A DNA stretch of 64,000 bases, taken from the NCBI RefSeq assembly GCF_027922425.1, contig NZ_BSFQ01000034.1, positions 1 to 64,000 on the forward strand, written 5' to 3'. This DNA comes from Pseudonocardia halophobica. GTDB taxonomy: Bacteria > Actinomycetota > Actinomycetes > Mycobacteriales > Pseudonocardiaceae. Under the pieces are notes generated by a model, which ran no database searches, was not told the origin of the DNA, and saw only the letters and a program-made list of their open reading frames with translations. The position numbers were made by a program, and so were the translations under genes. Positions 1-9,078 of this stretch are shown here, one piece after another (position 1 is the first letter of the stretch; the number at the start of each line of letters is the position of its first letter).

Positions 1-13
1 GGGACGGCCCGCG

Positions 14-2389
14 GTGGGGTGGTTCGACACCCGCCGCCTCGACGAGCCGGGCCGCGGCCCGGGGCAGCCCGGCGCAGCGGATCCCGGCCCGGGCGCCGCG
101 CACCCCGGCCCGGGCCATCCTGCTCCCGGCCGGCCCGACGGGCCGCCCAGCTCGGGGCGTCCGAGCGCGAGCCGGTCCGGTCCGCAGCGACCCGGCCCGG
201 CAGGCCCGCCGCCCCGCCCGGCTGAACCCCGCCCGGCTGAACCCGGCCCGGCTCAACTCGGCCCGGGTCCGTCGCGCACCGCTCAGCCGGGCCCCGATCA
301 CGCTGCGGTCACCCAGCCCGCCCCGACCCGGCCCGGTCCCGCCCAGCCCGGTCCCGCTCAGCCCGGTCCCGCTCAGCCCGGCAACGCCCAGCCCGGCAAC
401 GCTCAGCCCGCGCCCTGGCCCACAGCACGGGAGCGAACGGCGCGGCAGGAGGCCCGGGCCACCGGCCGCCCGGGTCCGCATCCCCCGAACCAGTCCCCGC
501 CCGACCGCCGCCCCGGGCCGCCGCCCCGCCCGTCGGGACCCGGCCCCTGGCCGAACCCGCCCGACCCCGACGCGACGGCGCCGGTGCACGGCGGGCCCGC
601 GGCGGACCGCCCCCGCCCGGGCGCCGTGACCCGCGGGCCGCAACGCCGGCCCGTCCCGCCGCCGTGGCAGCGCGTGCCGGGCGGCAACTTCGACGACCCC
701 ACCGAGCTGATGGCCCCGCTCGACCGGCCGACCGACGTGATCGCGCCCGTCGACGGCCGGGCGAAAGCCGAGCCCGGTCCGCCGAAGGGCCAGTCCCTCG
801 CCCGGTCGAGCTCGATGATGGCCGTCGCGAACCTGGCGAGCCGGGTCACCGGCTTCCTGCGCCAGATCGCGCTGGCCGCGGTGCTGTCGTTCGGCCTGGT
901 CAACAGCTCGTACACGATCGCGAACACGCTGCCGAACATCGTCTACGAGTTCCTCATCGGCGGCGTGCTGACCAGCGTGATGATCCCGCTGCTGGTCCGC
1001 GCCCAGAAGGAGGACGCCGACGGCGGCGAGGCCTACACCCGTCGCCTGGTCACCATGGCCGGCGCCGCCCTGCTCGTGGCGACCCTCGTCGCCATGCTCG
1101 CGGCAGGACCCCTGGTCGCCCTCTACATGGGCAGCCAGACCACGGACACGGCGAACCCCGAGCTGGCCACCGCGTTCGCCGTCCTGCTGCTGCCGGAGAT
1201 CTTCTTCTACGGCATCGGCGCACTGCTGGGCGCGATCCTGAACAGCAAGGGCAGGTTCGCGGCGTTCGCGTGGGCGCCCGTGCTGAACAACGTCGTCATG
1301 TTCGCCGTGCTCGTCGTCTACGTCCTGGTGCCGGGGGAGATCAGTCTCGACCCGGTCCGGATGGGCGACACGAAGCTGCTGGTCCTGGGCATCGGGACGA
1401 CGCTGGGCATCGCGGTGCAGGCGCTCGTCCTGCTGCCCGCGATCCGCCGGGCCGGGGTGTCGCTGAGGCCGCTGTGGGGCTGGGACCCGCGACTGTCGTC
1501 GGCGGGCGGGTTGGCGCTGTGGGTCGTCGCGTACGTGCTGGTGGGGCAGGCGGGTCTGATCGTCACCACCCGCGTCGCGACCGCCTCGGACCCCGGCGCC
1601 TACGCGATCTACTCCAACGCCTGGCTGCTCCTGCAGGTCCCGTACGGCGTGCTCGGGGTCTCGCTGCTCACCGCGCTGATGCCCAGGATGAGCCGGGCGG
1701 CGGCGGAGAACCGGTTCGACGACGTCGTGTCCGACCTGTCCCTCGGCAGCAGGCTCTCGACGGTCTTCCTGGTCCCGATCTCGGTGCTGCTGACCTTCTT
1801 CGGCACCGAGGTGGGCCTCGCGCTGTTCTCCCTCGGCGCGGGCAACGCGGGTGGTGGCGCCGCGAAGCTGGGCACCGCGCTGGCCTGGTCGGCCTTCGGG
1901 CTGCTGCCGTACGCGATCACGCTGCTGCAGCTGCGGGTCTTCTACGCCATGACGGACAGCCGCACCCCGACGCTGATCATGGTCGGGATCGTGGCGTTCA
2001 AGATCCCGATGCTGCTGCTCTGCCCGGTGCTGCTGCCCCCGGAGGACGTCGTCCTGGGGCTGGTCGCGGCGAATAGCCTGTCGTTCGTCTTCGGCGCGAT
2101 CCTGGGGCAGTGGGTGATCGCGCGCCGGCTCGGGCACGTGCGCAGCCGCGAGGTGCTCTCGACGCTCTGGCGGACCCTCGCCGCCTCGGTCGCCGCCGGG
2201 CTCGTGGCCTGGCTGGCCGGCCTCGCGGTCCAGGCCGCCGTGGGCAGCGGGTCGGCCGGCACGGCCTGGCTGGTGCTGGCCGTGGCGCTGGTGGTCGCCA
2301 CGCCGATCCTGCTGGTCGGGATGAAGCTGCTGAAGCTCACCGAGCTCGACCCGCTCTGGCGCCGTCTCCCCGGCCGTCTCGGACGCTGA
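14..2389 (+). CDS. murJ: MurJ/MviN-family lipid II flippase with long Pro-rich N-terminus
   Basis: Polytopic membrane protein of the MOP superfamily (MurJ/MviN), which moves lipid II across the plasma membrane for peptidoglycan synthesis. The first ~255 residues are a disordered cytosolic segment rich in Pro, Gly and Ala; the membrane core starts near residue 260 with the family-typical stretch ASRVTGFLRQ and runs through about 13-14 hydrophobic segments to the C-terminus. The C-terminal pseudokinase and extracytoplasmic parts of mycobacterial MviN are absent. The frame is open to the window edge, so the GTG at 14 may not be the true start. In mycobacteria mviN lies near the replication origin, so this copy beside add may be a paralogue; that cannot be settled here. 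Confidence 0.8.
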   Translation: MGWFDTRRLDEPGRGPGQPGAADPGPGAAHPGPGHPAPGRPDGPPSSGRPSASRSGPQRPGPAGPPPRPAEPRPAEPGPAQLGPGPSRTAQPGPDHAAVTQPAPTRPGPAQPGPAQPGPAQPGNAQPGNAQPAPWPTARERTARQEARATGRPGPHPPNQSPPDRRPGPPPRPSGPGPWPNPPDPDATAPVHGGPAADRPRPGAVTRGPQRRPVPPPWQRVPGGNFDDPTELMAPLDRPTDVIAPVDGRAKAEPGPPKGQSLARSSSMMAVANLASRVTGFLRQIALAAVLSFGLVNSSYTIANTLPNIVYEFLIGGVLTSVMIPLLVRAQKEDADGGEAYTRRLVTMAGAALLVATLVAMLAAGPLVALYMGSQTTDTANPELATAFAVLLLPEIFFYGIGALLGAILNSKGRFAAFAWAPVLNNVVMFAVLVVYVLVPGEISLDPVRMGDTKLLVLGIGTTLGIAVQALVLLPAIRRAGVSLRPLWGWDPRLSSAGGLALWVVAYVLVGQAGLIVTTRVATASDPGAYAIYSNAWLLLQVPYGVLGVSLLTALMPRMSRAAAENRFDDVVSDLSLGSRLSTVFLVPISVLLTFFGTEVGLALFSLGAGNAGGGAAKLGTALAWSAFGLLPYAITLLQLRVFYAMTDSRTPTLIMVGIVAFKIPMLLLCPVLLPPEDVVLGLVAANSLSFVFGAILGQWVIARRLGHVRSREVLSTLWRTLAASVAAGLVAWLAGLAVQAAVGSGSAGTAWLVLAVALVVATPILLVGMKLLKLTELDPLWRRLPGRLGR
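332..406 (+). repeat. Five 15-bp tandem repeats inside the murJ 5' region
   Basis: Five consecutive 15-bp units encode PGPAQ three times and then PGNAQ twice. They sit in the disordered Pro-rich N-terminal segment. In-frame repeats of this kind can vary in copy number without breaking the reading frame. Confidence 0.85.
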
Positions 2390-2395
2390 CGGCTC

Positions 2396-2435
2396 GTGAG
2401 TGGCGATGGTCGCCAGAGCGACCATCGCCACTCAC
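2396..2435. terminator. Perfect 18-bp hairpin, GTGAGTG-family intergenic palindrome
   Basis: The arms at 2396-2413 and 2418-2435 are perfectly complementary around a 4-nt loop. The hairpin lies 7 nt after the murJ stop and just before the 3' end of the convergent symporter gene, so it probably terminates both transcripts. The outer arm GTGAGTGGCGA recurs at 6816, 28046 and 43382. Confidence 0.75.
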
Positions 2436-2441
2436 AGGCGG

Positions 2442-4187
2442 TCACAGCATCGGCTGCCGGGCCCGGTGCCGGGCGGTGGTCGGCGGCTCGAAGTGCGCCG
2501 CCGTCCTCGGGAGCGGCCGGGTCTCGTCGGTGTCGGCCTCGGTCGTCGCGCGCGGGGCGCCCGCCCCGGTCAGCGCCCGGACCTCCATCTCGGCGTGGAG
2601 CCGGTCGTCGACGGGGTCGCGGCGGCCGAACCAGGTCCCGAGCGCGCCCAGCAGGAACGACAGCGGGATGGACACGATCCCCGGGTTGGCCAGCGGGAAG
2701 AAGGCGAAGTCCACGTCCGGCAGCATCGACGTCGGCGCCCCGGACACCGCCGGGGAGAACACGACCAGGACGACCGCCACGGACATGCCGCCGTACATGC
2801 TCCACAGCGCGCCGCTGGTGGTGAACCGCTTCCAGAACAGCGAGTAGACCAGAGACGGCATGTTGGCCGACGCGCCGACGGCGAACGCGAGCGCGACCAG
2901 TACCGCGACGTTCTGCCCGATCGCCACGACGCCGCCCAGGATCCCCAGCACCCCGACGACGAGCGCCGTCCGCCGCGCGACCCGCACCTCCTCGGCCGGT
3001 GCGGCGCTCCCGCGCTTGACGATGTTGGCGTACACGTCGTGGGCGAAGGACGCCGACGCGGTGATGGTCAGGCCCGCCACCACCGCGAGGATGGTCGCGA
3101 AGGCGACGGCGGCGACGATCCCCAGCAGCAGCTCGCCGCCGAGCCGGAAAGCCAGCAGCGGCGCCGCCGAGTTCGAGGCGCCGGGCGACTTCATGATCGT
3201 CTCCGGCCCGACGAGCGCGGTCGCCGCGGTGCCGATGACCAGCACCATCAGGAAGAACGCACCGATCAGCCAGATCGCCCACACGACCGACTTCCGGGCC
3301 TGCTTGGCGTCGGGGACGGTGTAGAAGCGCATCAGGATGTGCGGCAGGCTCGCCGGGCCGAGGATCGCGGCCAGCGACAGCGAGATGAAGTCGATCTTCG
3401 ACAGCTCGGTGCGGCCGTACTGCAGGCCCGGGGCGAGCACCTTGTCGCCCTGCGGGCTGGTCTCGGTCGCCTGGCCGAGGAGGGCGGAGACGTCGAAGCC
3501 GTGCCGGCCCAGCGCCCAGAAGGACAGCACGAGCCCGGTGACCATCAGGGCGCAGGCCTTGAGGATCTGGACCCAGGTGGTGCCCTTCATGCCGCCGACC
3601 AGCACGTAGACGATCATCAGGCCGCCGACGACCGCGATCACCAGCGCCTGCCCGGCCTTCCCGGTGATCCCGAGCAGCAGGGCGACGAGCCCGCCCGCGC
3701 CGGCGATCTGGGCGATCAGGTAGAGCACCGAGACCAGCAGGGTCGAGGTGGCGGCCGCCGCCCGGACCGGGCGGCGGCGCAGCCGGAAGCTCAGGACGTC
3801 GCCCATCGTGTAGCGGCCGGTGTTCCGCAGCCACTCCGCGATGAGGAGCAGCGCGAACAGCCACCCGACGAACGAGCCGATCGCGTAGAGCATGCCGTCG
3901 TAGCCGAAGACGGCGACCGTGCCGGCGATGCCGAGGAACGCGGCGGCGGACAGGTAGTCACCGGCCAGGGCGACGCCGTTCTGCGCGCCCGTGAAGGCGC
4001 GGCCACCGGTGTAGTAGTCCGCCGCCGTCTGATTCGCGCGGGCGGCCCGGAAGACCACGACCAGGGTCAGCAGCACGAACGCGGCGAACACCGTGACCGT
4101 CACGGTGGAACTGCCGAGGCCGGACTGGGCAGCGCTCGGGGCGGCGCCCTTAGCGAGTGGACTCTGGGCAAGTGGATTCGACACCAT
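2442..4187 (-). CDS. Sodium:solute symporter family permease, ActP-like (cation/acetate symporter)
   Basis: A 581-residue protein of the SSS family with about 13 hydrophobic segments. It resembles the cation/acetate symporter ActP: motifs near the N-terminus include GRAFTGAQNG and AGDYLSAAAFLGI, and VYVLVGGMKGTTWVQ follows further on. It should import acetate or another short carboxylate using the sodium gradient. The ATG at 4187 is chosen because AGGAGG lies 5 nt upstream; longer in-frame starts exist but lack such a site. The DUF485 partner that often precedes actP is not present. The C-terminal ~50 residues are hydrophilic. Transcription is convergent with murJ. The substrate is inferred from family resemblance. 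Confidence 0.85.
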   Translation of the reverse strand: MVSNPLAQSPLAKGAAPSAAQSGLGSSTVTVTVFAAFVLLTLVVVFRAARANQTAADYYTGGRAFTGAQNGVALAGDYLSAAAFLGIAGTVAVFGYDGMLYAIGSFVGWLFALLLIAEWLRNTGRYTMGDVLSFRLRRRPVRAAAATSTLLVSVLYLIAQIAGAGGLVALLLGITGKAGQALVIAVVGGLMIVYVLVGGMKGTTWVQILKACALMVTGLVLSFWALGRHGFDVSALLGQATETSPQGDKVLAPGLQYGRTELSKIDFISLSLAAILGPASLPHILMRFYTVPDAKQARKSVVWAIWLIGAFFLMVLVIGTAATALVGPETIMKSPGASNSAAPLLAFRLGGELLLGIVAAVAFATILAVVAGLTITASASFAHDVYANIVKRGSAAPAEEVRVARRTALVVGVLGILGGVVAIGQNVAVLVALAFAVGASANMPSLVYSLFWKRFTTSGALWSMYGGMSVAVVLVVFSPAVSGAPTSMLPDVDFAFFPLANPGIVSIPLSFLLGALGTWFGRRDPVDDRLHAEMEVRALTGAGAPRATTEADTDETRPLPRTAAHFEPPTTARHRARQPML

Positions 4188-4408
4188 CGGCTCCTCCTGG
4201 GCCATATGGTGGATCAGCCACCCGTGCGTGATGTGCCCCGAATGGCTGTATGGCCCTGGGCCACTCAACGACGAGGTCACCGGGAGGTCACGTCCGGACT
4301 ATCGAAAGGGGGTGGCGGGCGCCCCCGATCGCGTTCCCTCGTGCACGAACGGCGCTCTCGTTCACGAGATATGAGTGACAGGGTCGGTCACCGGGCCGCA
4401 AATACGGA

Positions 4409-4437
4409 AGCCCCCGCCGCGGTCTGCGACGGGGGCT
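4409..4437 (-). terminator. GC-rich hairpin terminator of the coiled-coil gene
   Basis: The sequence starting AGCCCCCG pairs with CGGGGGCT across a short loop, with one internal mismatch. It lies 15 nt beyond the stop of the minus-strand gene at 4452-5564. The remaining 4188-4451 stretch upstream of the symporter shows no other gene. Confidence 0.65.
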
Positions 4438-4451
4438 CCGGTGCGCCGGAT

Positions 4452-5564
4452 TCAGTCGTCCGGGTCGTCCGTGACGTCCGTGGCGGAGGCGTGCCCGTTG
4501 GAGGTGCTCTTCACCGTGGCGCGGCTGCGGGTGGACCGGCGCTGCGCCGGGCGCGGGGGCGGCGGCGGGGTCGGGGCGGGGCCGCCGTGGCCGCGCCCGA
4601 GGATGAGCTCGGCGAAGGTGGCCATGGCCTCGTCGAGCTGGCCCGCGTTGCGCCGCTCGGACTCCTCGTTGGCCTTGGTGACGAGCGCGGTGACCGAGGT
4701 CGTGTCGGGGCGGGCCCGCAGCACGGAGTCGAGGTCGCCGAACCGGCCGTCGACCGAGCTGCCCAGGGCGGCGATCTTCTCGTCGACCGCGCCGGTGAGC
4801 TCGCCGAGCTTCTCGCCCAGCCCGTTCTCGACGGCGTCGACCCGGCCCGCGACCGCCTCGAGCCGGCCCGCGAGGATCTCCAGCCGCTCGGCCAGCGAGT
4901 CGAGCGCCTCGGTCGGGTCGACCGCGGGCCGCCCGGCGAGGTCCTCGAGCCGGCGGTGCAGCCCGACGCTCGTGTCGCCGAGCAGGTTGCGGACGCCCTC
5001 GTTGGACTCGTCCATCGCGCGCAGGGCGCCGTCGAGCTGCTCGCGCACCATCTTCTCGACGCCGTCGACCCGCTCCCGGATCGGCGTCGCGACCGCGTTG
5101 GGCATCGCGTCGAGCCGCATCTCGTGCCGGTCGAGGCGGTTGTCCAGGTCGTCGAGCCGCTTGTGCAGCCCGCCGAGCCGGTCGTCGAGGCCGTCCATCC
5201 GGCCGGAGACGCCCTCGAGGCGCCCGGCCATGCCGTCGAGCCGGCCGTCGAGCTGGGCGAAGGGCTTGGCGAGCTTGTCCGGCAGCGACTCGATCGCCCG
5301 GAGCACGGAGGCGAGCACGGCCTCCTGCGCGTCGACCTTCTGGACCGTCTCGTCGAGGCGCTCGGCGAGCACGCCGACCTCGGTGCGGTCCGGCAGCTCG
5401 GTGAGCCGCTTGCGGACGGTGCCCAGCGCGTCGAGGGCGGAGAGCCGCGCGTGGATCTCGTCGAGGGAGTCGAAGACCTGTTGCTGCTCGGAGTCGCGGA
5501 TCTCGGCCGCGCGCATGAGCATGCCGCGCATCCGGTCGAACGACATCGTCGAGTTATCGCTCAT
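4452..5564 (-). CDS. Coiled-coil protein of unknown function
   Basis: A 370-residue soluble protein dominated by heptad-like repeats. The middle (~90-270) has many repeats of the form LDGRLDGM / LDDLDNRLDR, giving an apolipoprotein-like amphipathic helix pattern and probably a long coiled coil. The C-terminal ~40 residues are basic and Pro-rich (PTPPPPPRPAQRRSTRSR), then acidic. There is no signal peptide or membrane segment. The ATG at 5564 fits the start of the conserved-looking sequence MSDNSTMSFDRM; the upstream frame is low-complexity and unlikely to be translated. I do not recognise a characterised family; a scaffold or polymer-forming role is only a guess. Confidence 0.7.
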   Translation of the reverse strand: MSDNSTMSFDRMRGMLMRAAEIRDSEQQQVFDSLDEIHARLSALDALGTVRKRLTELPDRTEVGVLAERLDETVQKVDAQEAVLASVLRAIESLPDKLAKPFAQLDGRLDGMAGRLEGVSGRMDGLDDRLGGLHKRLDDLDNRLDRHEMRLDAMPNAVATPIRERVDGVEKMVREQLDGALRAMDESNEGVRNLLGDTSVGLHRRLEDLAGRPAVDPTEALDSLAERLEILAGRLEAVAGRVDAVENGLGEKLGELTGAVDEKIAALGSSVDGRFGDLDSVLRARPDTTSVTALVTKANEESERRNAGQLDEAMATFAELILGRGHGGPAPTPPPPPRPAQRRSTRSRATVKSTSNGHASATDVTDDPDD

Positions 5565-5735
5565 TGGCGCCTGGTGCTTCCTGTGATCCGGATGGGGGAG
5601 CGGGGAACGCTGCACTGAGGGTAGCGAGCCCGCGAAACCGGCAGACACGGAGTCACCACTAGGCCGACCGGGTGGCACCCGTCCGGCCTGATTCGCCCGA
5701 TCCGGCCTGGTCGGAAGGGGGTATACGGTGCCCCG

Positions 5736-6809
5736 GTGACCGCCCCGCTCACCCCGGACTCGATCCGTTCCGCCCCGAAGGTCCTGCTGCACGACCACCT
5801 CGACGGCGGCCTGCGGGCCGGCACCGTCGTCGCGCTGGCCGACGCCGTCGGGTACGACAGCCTGCCCACCCGCGACCCCGAGGAGCTGGCCGGGTGGTTC
5901 CTCGGCGCCGCGCACTCCGGGTCACTGGAACGTTACCTGGAGACGTTCGGCCACACGGTCGCGGTGATGCAGACGCGCGAGGCGCTGGTGCGTGTCGCCC
6001 AGGAGGCCGCGGAGGACCTGGCGGCCGACGGCGTGGTGTACGCGGAGATCCGCTTCGCCCCCGAGCTGCACGTGGAGCGGGGCCTGGACCTCGACGGCGT
6101 GGTGCAGGCCGTGCTGGAGGGCTTCGAGCGCGGCTCCGCGGGCCGCGGGATCACGGTGCGCTGCCTGCTCACCGCCATGCGGCACGCCGCCCGGTCGCAG
6201 GAGATCGCCGAGCTGGCCGTGCGGTACCGGGACGCCGGGGTCGTCGGGTTCGACATCGCCGGCGCGGAGAAGGGCTTCCCGCCCACCCGGCACCTCGACG
6301 CGTTCGACTACGTCCGGCAGCAGAACGCGCACGTCACCATCCACGCCGGCGAGGCCTTCGGGCTGCCGTCGATCTGGGAGGCGCTGCAGTTCTGCGGGGC
6401 GGACCGGCTCGGGCACGGCGTCCGGATCGTCGACGACATCACCGTCCGCTCGGACGGGACCGCCGAGCTCGGCCGGCTCGCCGCGTGGGTGCGGGACATG
6501 CGGATCCCGCTGGAGATGTGCCCGACGTCGAACGTGCACACCGGCGCCGCGACCAGCCTCGCCGACCACCCCATCGGCCTGCTCCGCGACCTGCGCTTCC
6601 GCGTCACGGTCAACACGGACAACCGGCTCATGTCCGGCTGCTCCATGACCTCGGAGATGGCCGCGCTCGTCGACACCTTCGGCTGGGGCTGGGAGGACCT
6701 GCGCTGGCTGACGATCAACGCCATGAAGAGCGCGTTCCTGCACTTCGACAAGCGGCTGGCGATCATCGACGAGGTGCTCAAGCCGGGCTACGACGCCCTG
6801 GTGTCCTGA
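5736..6809 (+). CDS. add: Adenosine deaminase
   Basis: Zinc-dependent deamination of adenosine and deoxyadenosine to inosine in purine salvage. The 357-residue length is normal for the family. Metal and catalytic motifs are all present: HDHLDGG (His19, His21), HAGEAFG (His203 and the catalytic Glu), LGHGVR (His227) and the Asp pair near 295 in NTDNRLMSG. The GTG at 5736 follows a purine-rich stretch. In Mycobacterium tuberculosis add also lies beside the Rv3311 homologue and upstream of upp, as it does here. Confidence 0.95.
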   Translation: MTAPLTPDSIRSAPKVLLHDHLDGGLRAGTVVALADAVGYDSLPTRDPEELAGWFLGAAHSGSLERYLETFGHTVAVMQTREALVRVAQEAAEDLAADGVVYAEIRFAPELHVERGLDLDGVVQAVLEGFERGSAGRGITVRCLLTAMRHAARSQEIAELAVRYRDAGVVGFDIAGAEKGFPPTRHLDAFDYVRQQNAHVTIHAGEAFGLPSIWEALQFCGADRLGHGVRIVDDITVRSDGTAELGRLAAWVRDMRIPLEMCPTSNVHTGAATSLADHPIGLLRDLRFRVTVNTDNRLMSGCSMTSEMAALVDTFGWGWEDLRWLTINAMKSAFLHFDKRLAIIDEVLKPGYDALVS

Positions 6810-6815
6810 ACGGTC

Positions 6816-6855
6816 GTGAGTGGCGATAGTCGTCATAGCGACTATCGCCACTCAC
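6816..6855. terminator. 17-bp hairpin, GTGAGTG-family intergenic palindrome
   Basis: The arms 6816-6832 and 6839-6855 are fully complementary. Compared with the copy at 2396, the outer GTGAGTGGCGAT is identical while the inner arm has changed on both sides together (TAGTCG/CGACTA versus TGGTCGC/GCGACCA). It lies between convergent genes, 6 nt after the add stop. Confidence 0.75.
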
Positions 6856-6858
6856 GGT

Positions 6859-8184
6859 TCAGCGGTGGTGCAGGCGGGCCTCGGTGGCGTGCACCAGCTC
6901 CCGCCAGCGGGCGGCCTCGGTGTCGAACGGCGGGCTGGGCGCGAGCCGGGTGGGGTTGGGCCGGATCACGAAGGACACCAGCCAGCCCAGGCTCTCGGAC
7001 TCCGCCAGCGCGCGGGCCGGCTCGGGGTCGCCCGCCCACTCGGCGACGTCGAGGACCAGCTCGGCGGCCAGGTCCAGCTGGGTCGGGTCGACCTGCAGGG
7101 TGCCCTCGGCGATGTCGTCGTCGATCCCGACCAGCACGTAGTCGTTGAGGTCGTCGACCACCACGTCGAGCTCGCCGACGGCGGCCTTGTCCAGGACGTC
7201 CTGCCAGGTCGAGGCGGCGGCGAGGTCGTTGTCGTCCTTACCGCCGTCGGCCAGCCAGCGGGCCAGCGCGCGCTCGGAGTCGAAGACGTCGACGCGTCCG
7301 CCCGAGCCGAGGAACACCGGCTTGTCGTCGAGGTAGCAGCGCAGGGTGACCCACTGGCCCGCGGACGTGGTGATCCGGATCGGGTCGATCCCGATCTCCT
7401 CCCAGAACCCGACCGGGCCCTCGGCCTCGGCCTCCGCGAGCTCGGCCTCGTCCTCGGCGACCTGCTCGGTGATTGCCTCCTCGTCGGCGCGCTCGCGGGC
7501 GGCCTCCTCGAAGGTCTCGTCGTCCGTGTCGTCCCCCTCGACGTCGTCGACGCCGATCGCGGACTCCGCGTCGGCGATCCGGGCGGCGAGGGCCTCGGCC
7601 TCCTTCTCGGCGCCGGCGAGCGCACGGGCGTCGACCTCGGGGGTGGCGATCAGGGCGTCGAGCGCGTCGACGACCTCGTCCCAGTGGTCCTGCACGGTCT
7701 GGGCGAGCTGGGTCCACAGCCGGCGGCCCTCGCGCCCGGCGAACGGCAGCGTGCCCTGGTCGAGCAGCCCGAAGCCGGGGGCCGAGTCGAGGACGGCCGT
7801 GACCTCCTCGAGGTCGCAGACGTCGGCGAAGGAGCGGACCATCGCGGTGATCTCGGCGAGCTCGCCGATCGTCCAGGTGTCCGGCTCCTCGGCGACCAGC
7901 TCCGGGACGCCGATGACGTCGAAGCGGCGCGTCTCCTCGGGGGTCAGCTCCGCGACGGTCAGGGTGGGCACGGCCGACCAGGCCGGGTGGTCGGCGAGGT
8001 CGTGTTCGGTCTCCGTGCGGACGTACGCCGCGAGCCGCGCGACCTCCGGGAACGCGAAGACCGCGTCGTCGTCGCCGAGGAAGGCCTCCCACTCCTCGCC
8101 GTCCTCGCGCCACCGGGGCGCCCAGAGGGTGACGAGGTCGCCCTCGGTCAGGGACAGCTGGATCGGGACGATGTCGCTTGCCAC
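6859..8184 (-). CDS. Conserved acidic protein, Rv3311-like (function unknown)
   Basis: A 441-residue soluble protein, strongly acidic. It has two halves of similar character separated by a very acidic, probably helical linker at about 190-265 (rich in EAEAL, DDVEGDDTDD, EDEAELAEAEAE). Both halves contain a segment mentioning a value or field followed by 'F/DSERALARWLADG'-like or 'FPEVARLAAYV'-like text, suggesting a duplicated fold. Position beside add matches Rv3311 of M. tuberculosis. Homologues are sometimes labelled 'primosomal protein', for which I see no support. The GTG at 8184 opens the conserved region; the longer frame upstream is Arg/Gly-rich noise. Confidence 0.75.
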   Translation of the reverse strand: MASDIVPIQLSLTEGDLVTLWAPRWREDGEEWEAFLGDDDAVFAFPEVARLAAYVRTETEHDLADHPAWSAVPTLTVAELTPEETRRFDVIGVPELVAEEPDTWTIGELAEITAMVRSFADVCDLEEVTAVLDSAPGFGLLDQGTLPFAGREGRRLWTQLAQTVQDHWDEVVDALDALIATPEVDARALAGAEKEAEALAARIADAESAIGVDDVEGDDTDDETFEEAARERADEEAITEQVAEDEAELAEAEAEGPVGFWEEIGIDPIRITTSAGQWVTLRCYLDDKPVFLGSGGRVDVFDSERALARWLADGGKDDNDLAAASTWQDVLDKAAVGELDVVVDDLNDYVLVGIDDDIAEGTLQVDPTQLDLAAELVLDVAEWAGDPEPARALAESESLGWLVSFVIRPNPTRLAPSPPFDTEAARWRELVHATEARLHHR

Positions 8185-8400
8185 GGCGGCGATGCTAGCG
8201 GCGGCACCGGAGTGCCGCCCCGTCCGTGCACCGCCCGCCGGCCGGTCCCGGGCATGCACGCGCGAGGAGGGTCCGGACGGCCGGTTCCCGAAGGGGCGCA
8301 TCCGGTTCGGGGGGTGTCGCCCTCGTGCCGGGGAGCGTCGGGGGAGCGTGGTGCCGGGTCCGGCACCGATGGTTCCTCACGGGGCCGGGGAACCGGTGGG

Positions 8401-8421
8401 CCCGCCCGCGGTGCGGGCGGG
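8401..8421 (-). terminator. GC hairpin downstream of the 78-residue gene
   Basis: A perfect 9-bp stem (CCCGCCCGC / GCGGGCGGG) with a 3-nt loop lies 22 nt past the stop of the minus-strand gene at 8444. A second short perfect palindrome, GTGCCGG/CCGGCAC, lies at 8351-8366. There is no T-tract, so the terminator role is inferred. Confidence 0.5.
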
Positions 8422-8443
8422 CGGCCGGTGCCGGCCCGGAACG

Positions 8444-8680
8444 TCAGGTCGAGCTGTGCAGACGGACGACGCCCACCGTGACGTCCTCCAGACCGCCGCG
8501 GTCGAAGTCCCGACGCAGCTGGTCGGCCTTCACCGTCGCGGTCAGCCCGTCGAACGGCCCGTGCGCGTCCACCTCCCCGGTCTGCGGGTCGACGGCGAGC
8601 ACCACGTACCCGTCGCACTGGGTGAGCTTCTCGGCGGCAGCCACCAGGGTCTGCTCGTCCGAAGTCGTGTTCTCCGGCAC
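8444..8680 (-). CDS. Small conserved-type hypothetical protein (78 aa)
   Basis: A small soluble protein of unknown function without a signal peptide. It contains the segment GYVVLAVDPQTGEVDAHGPFDG, which is cited here only in part (VVLAVDPQTGEVDAHG), then a basic stretch ADQLRRDFDRG and a C-terminus ending VTVGVVRLHSST. The sequence looks like a compact alpha/beta fold. The GTG start at 8680 is decided by an exceptionally strong ribosome binding site 7 nt upstream. It is transcribed alone, between the Rv3311-like gene and the divergent metallophosphoesterase. Confidence 0.7.
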   Translation of the reverse strand: MPENTTSDEQTLVAAAEKLTQCDGYVVLAVDPQTGEVDAHGPFDGLTATVKADQLRRDFDRGGLEDVTVGVVRLHSST

Positions 8681-9078
8681 CGGATCACCTCCTTGTCACC
8701 TAGTACAGCGTCGGCGACGGCTCCGGCGTGACAGTGTTCGTGCCATACCACCCGTTCGGGTCAGATAAATGGCACCTGTGGTCACGGCCGGTGCGGAGCC
8801 CGGTGCGATGCGCGCACGATCCAGTTGATCACTGGTGTCACCTCCGGGGGTCGGGCACGCCGCGTGATTGAGATCGGCCCCGAGAAGTCGATCATGGTGT
8901 CTCGTGTGCCCAGGGTGGCCGGGGGACCGGATCGAGGGTCGTCCGCGCGGTGCACACGAGGTACCGCGGACGGCCGCACGGGGCGCACGGACGGGGACTC
9001 AGGGTGACGAAACCGCGGTCGTCCCCACCCGGACCGGCGGGTGGTCGAGGGGAGCGGCATCCCTGCGACGATCACCGG
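8681..9078. other. Divergent intergenic region with a possible 16-codon ORF
   Basis: This ~400-bp region separates the 78-aa gene (minus) from the metallophosphoesterase (plus). On the minus strand, GGAGG at 8841-8845 precedes by 8 nt a GTG at 8832 that opens a 16-residue frame ending at 8782 (first residues VINWIVRASHRAP). It may be a leader peptide about 100 nt upstream of the 78-aa gene; a longer in-frame ATG at 8895 is also possible. I see no other gene and no convincing promoter. Confidence 0.35.
8682..8694 (-). promoter_or_regulatory. Extended Shine-Dalgarno of the 78-aa gene
   Basis: On the minus strand the sequence reads AAGGAGGTGATCC, a 13-nt perfect complement of the canonical 16S rRNA 3' end. 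GGAGG ends 7 nt before the GTG, so translation initiation should be very efficient. Confidence 0.8.

Noticed and set aside
8682..8694. Fragment of a 16S rRNA gene 3' end
   Set aside because: The 13-nt match is simply a ribosome binding site on the opposite strand at correct distance from a GTG.
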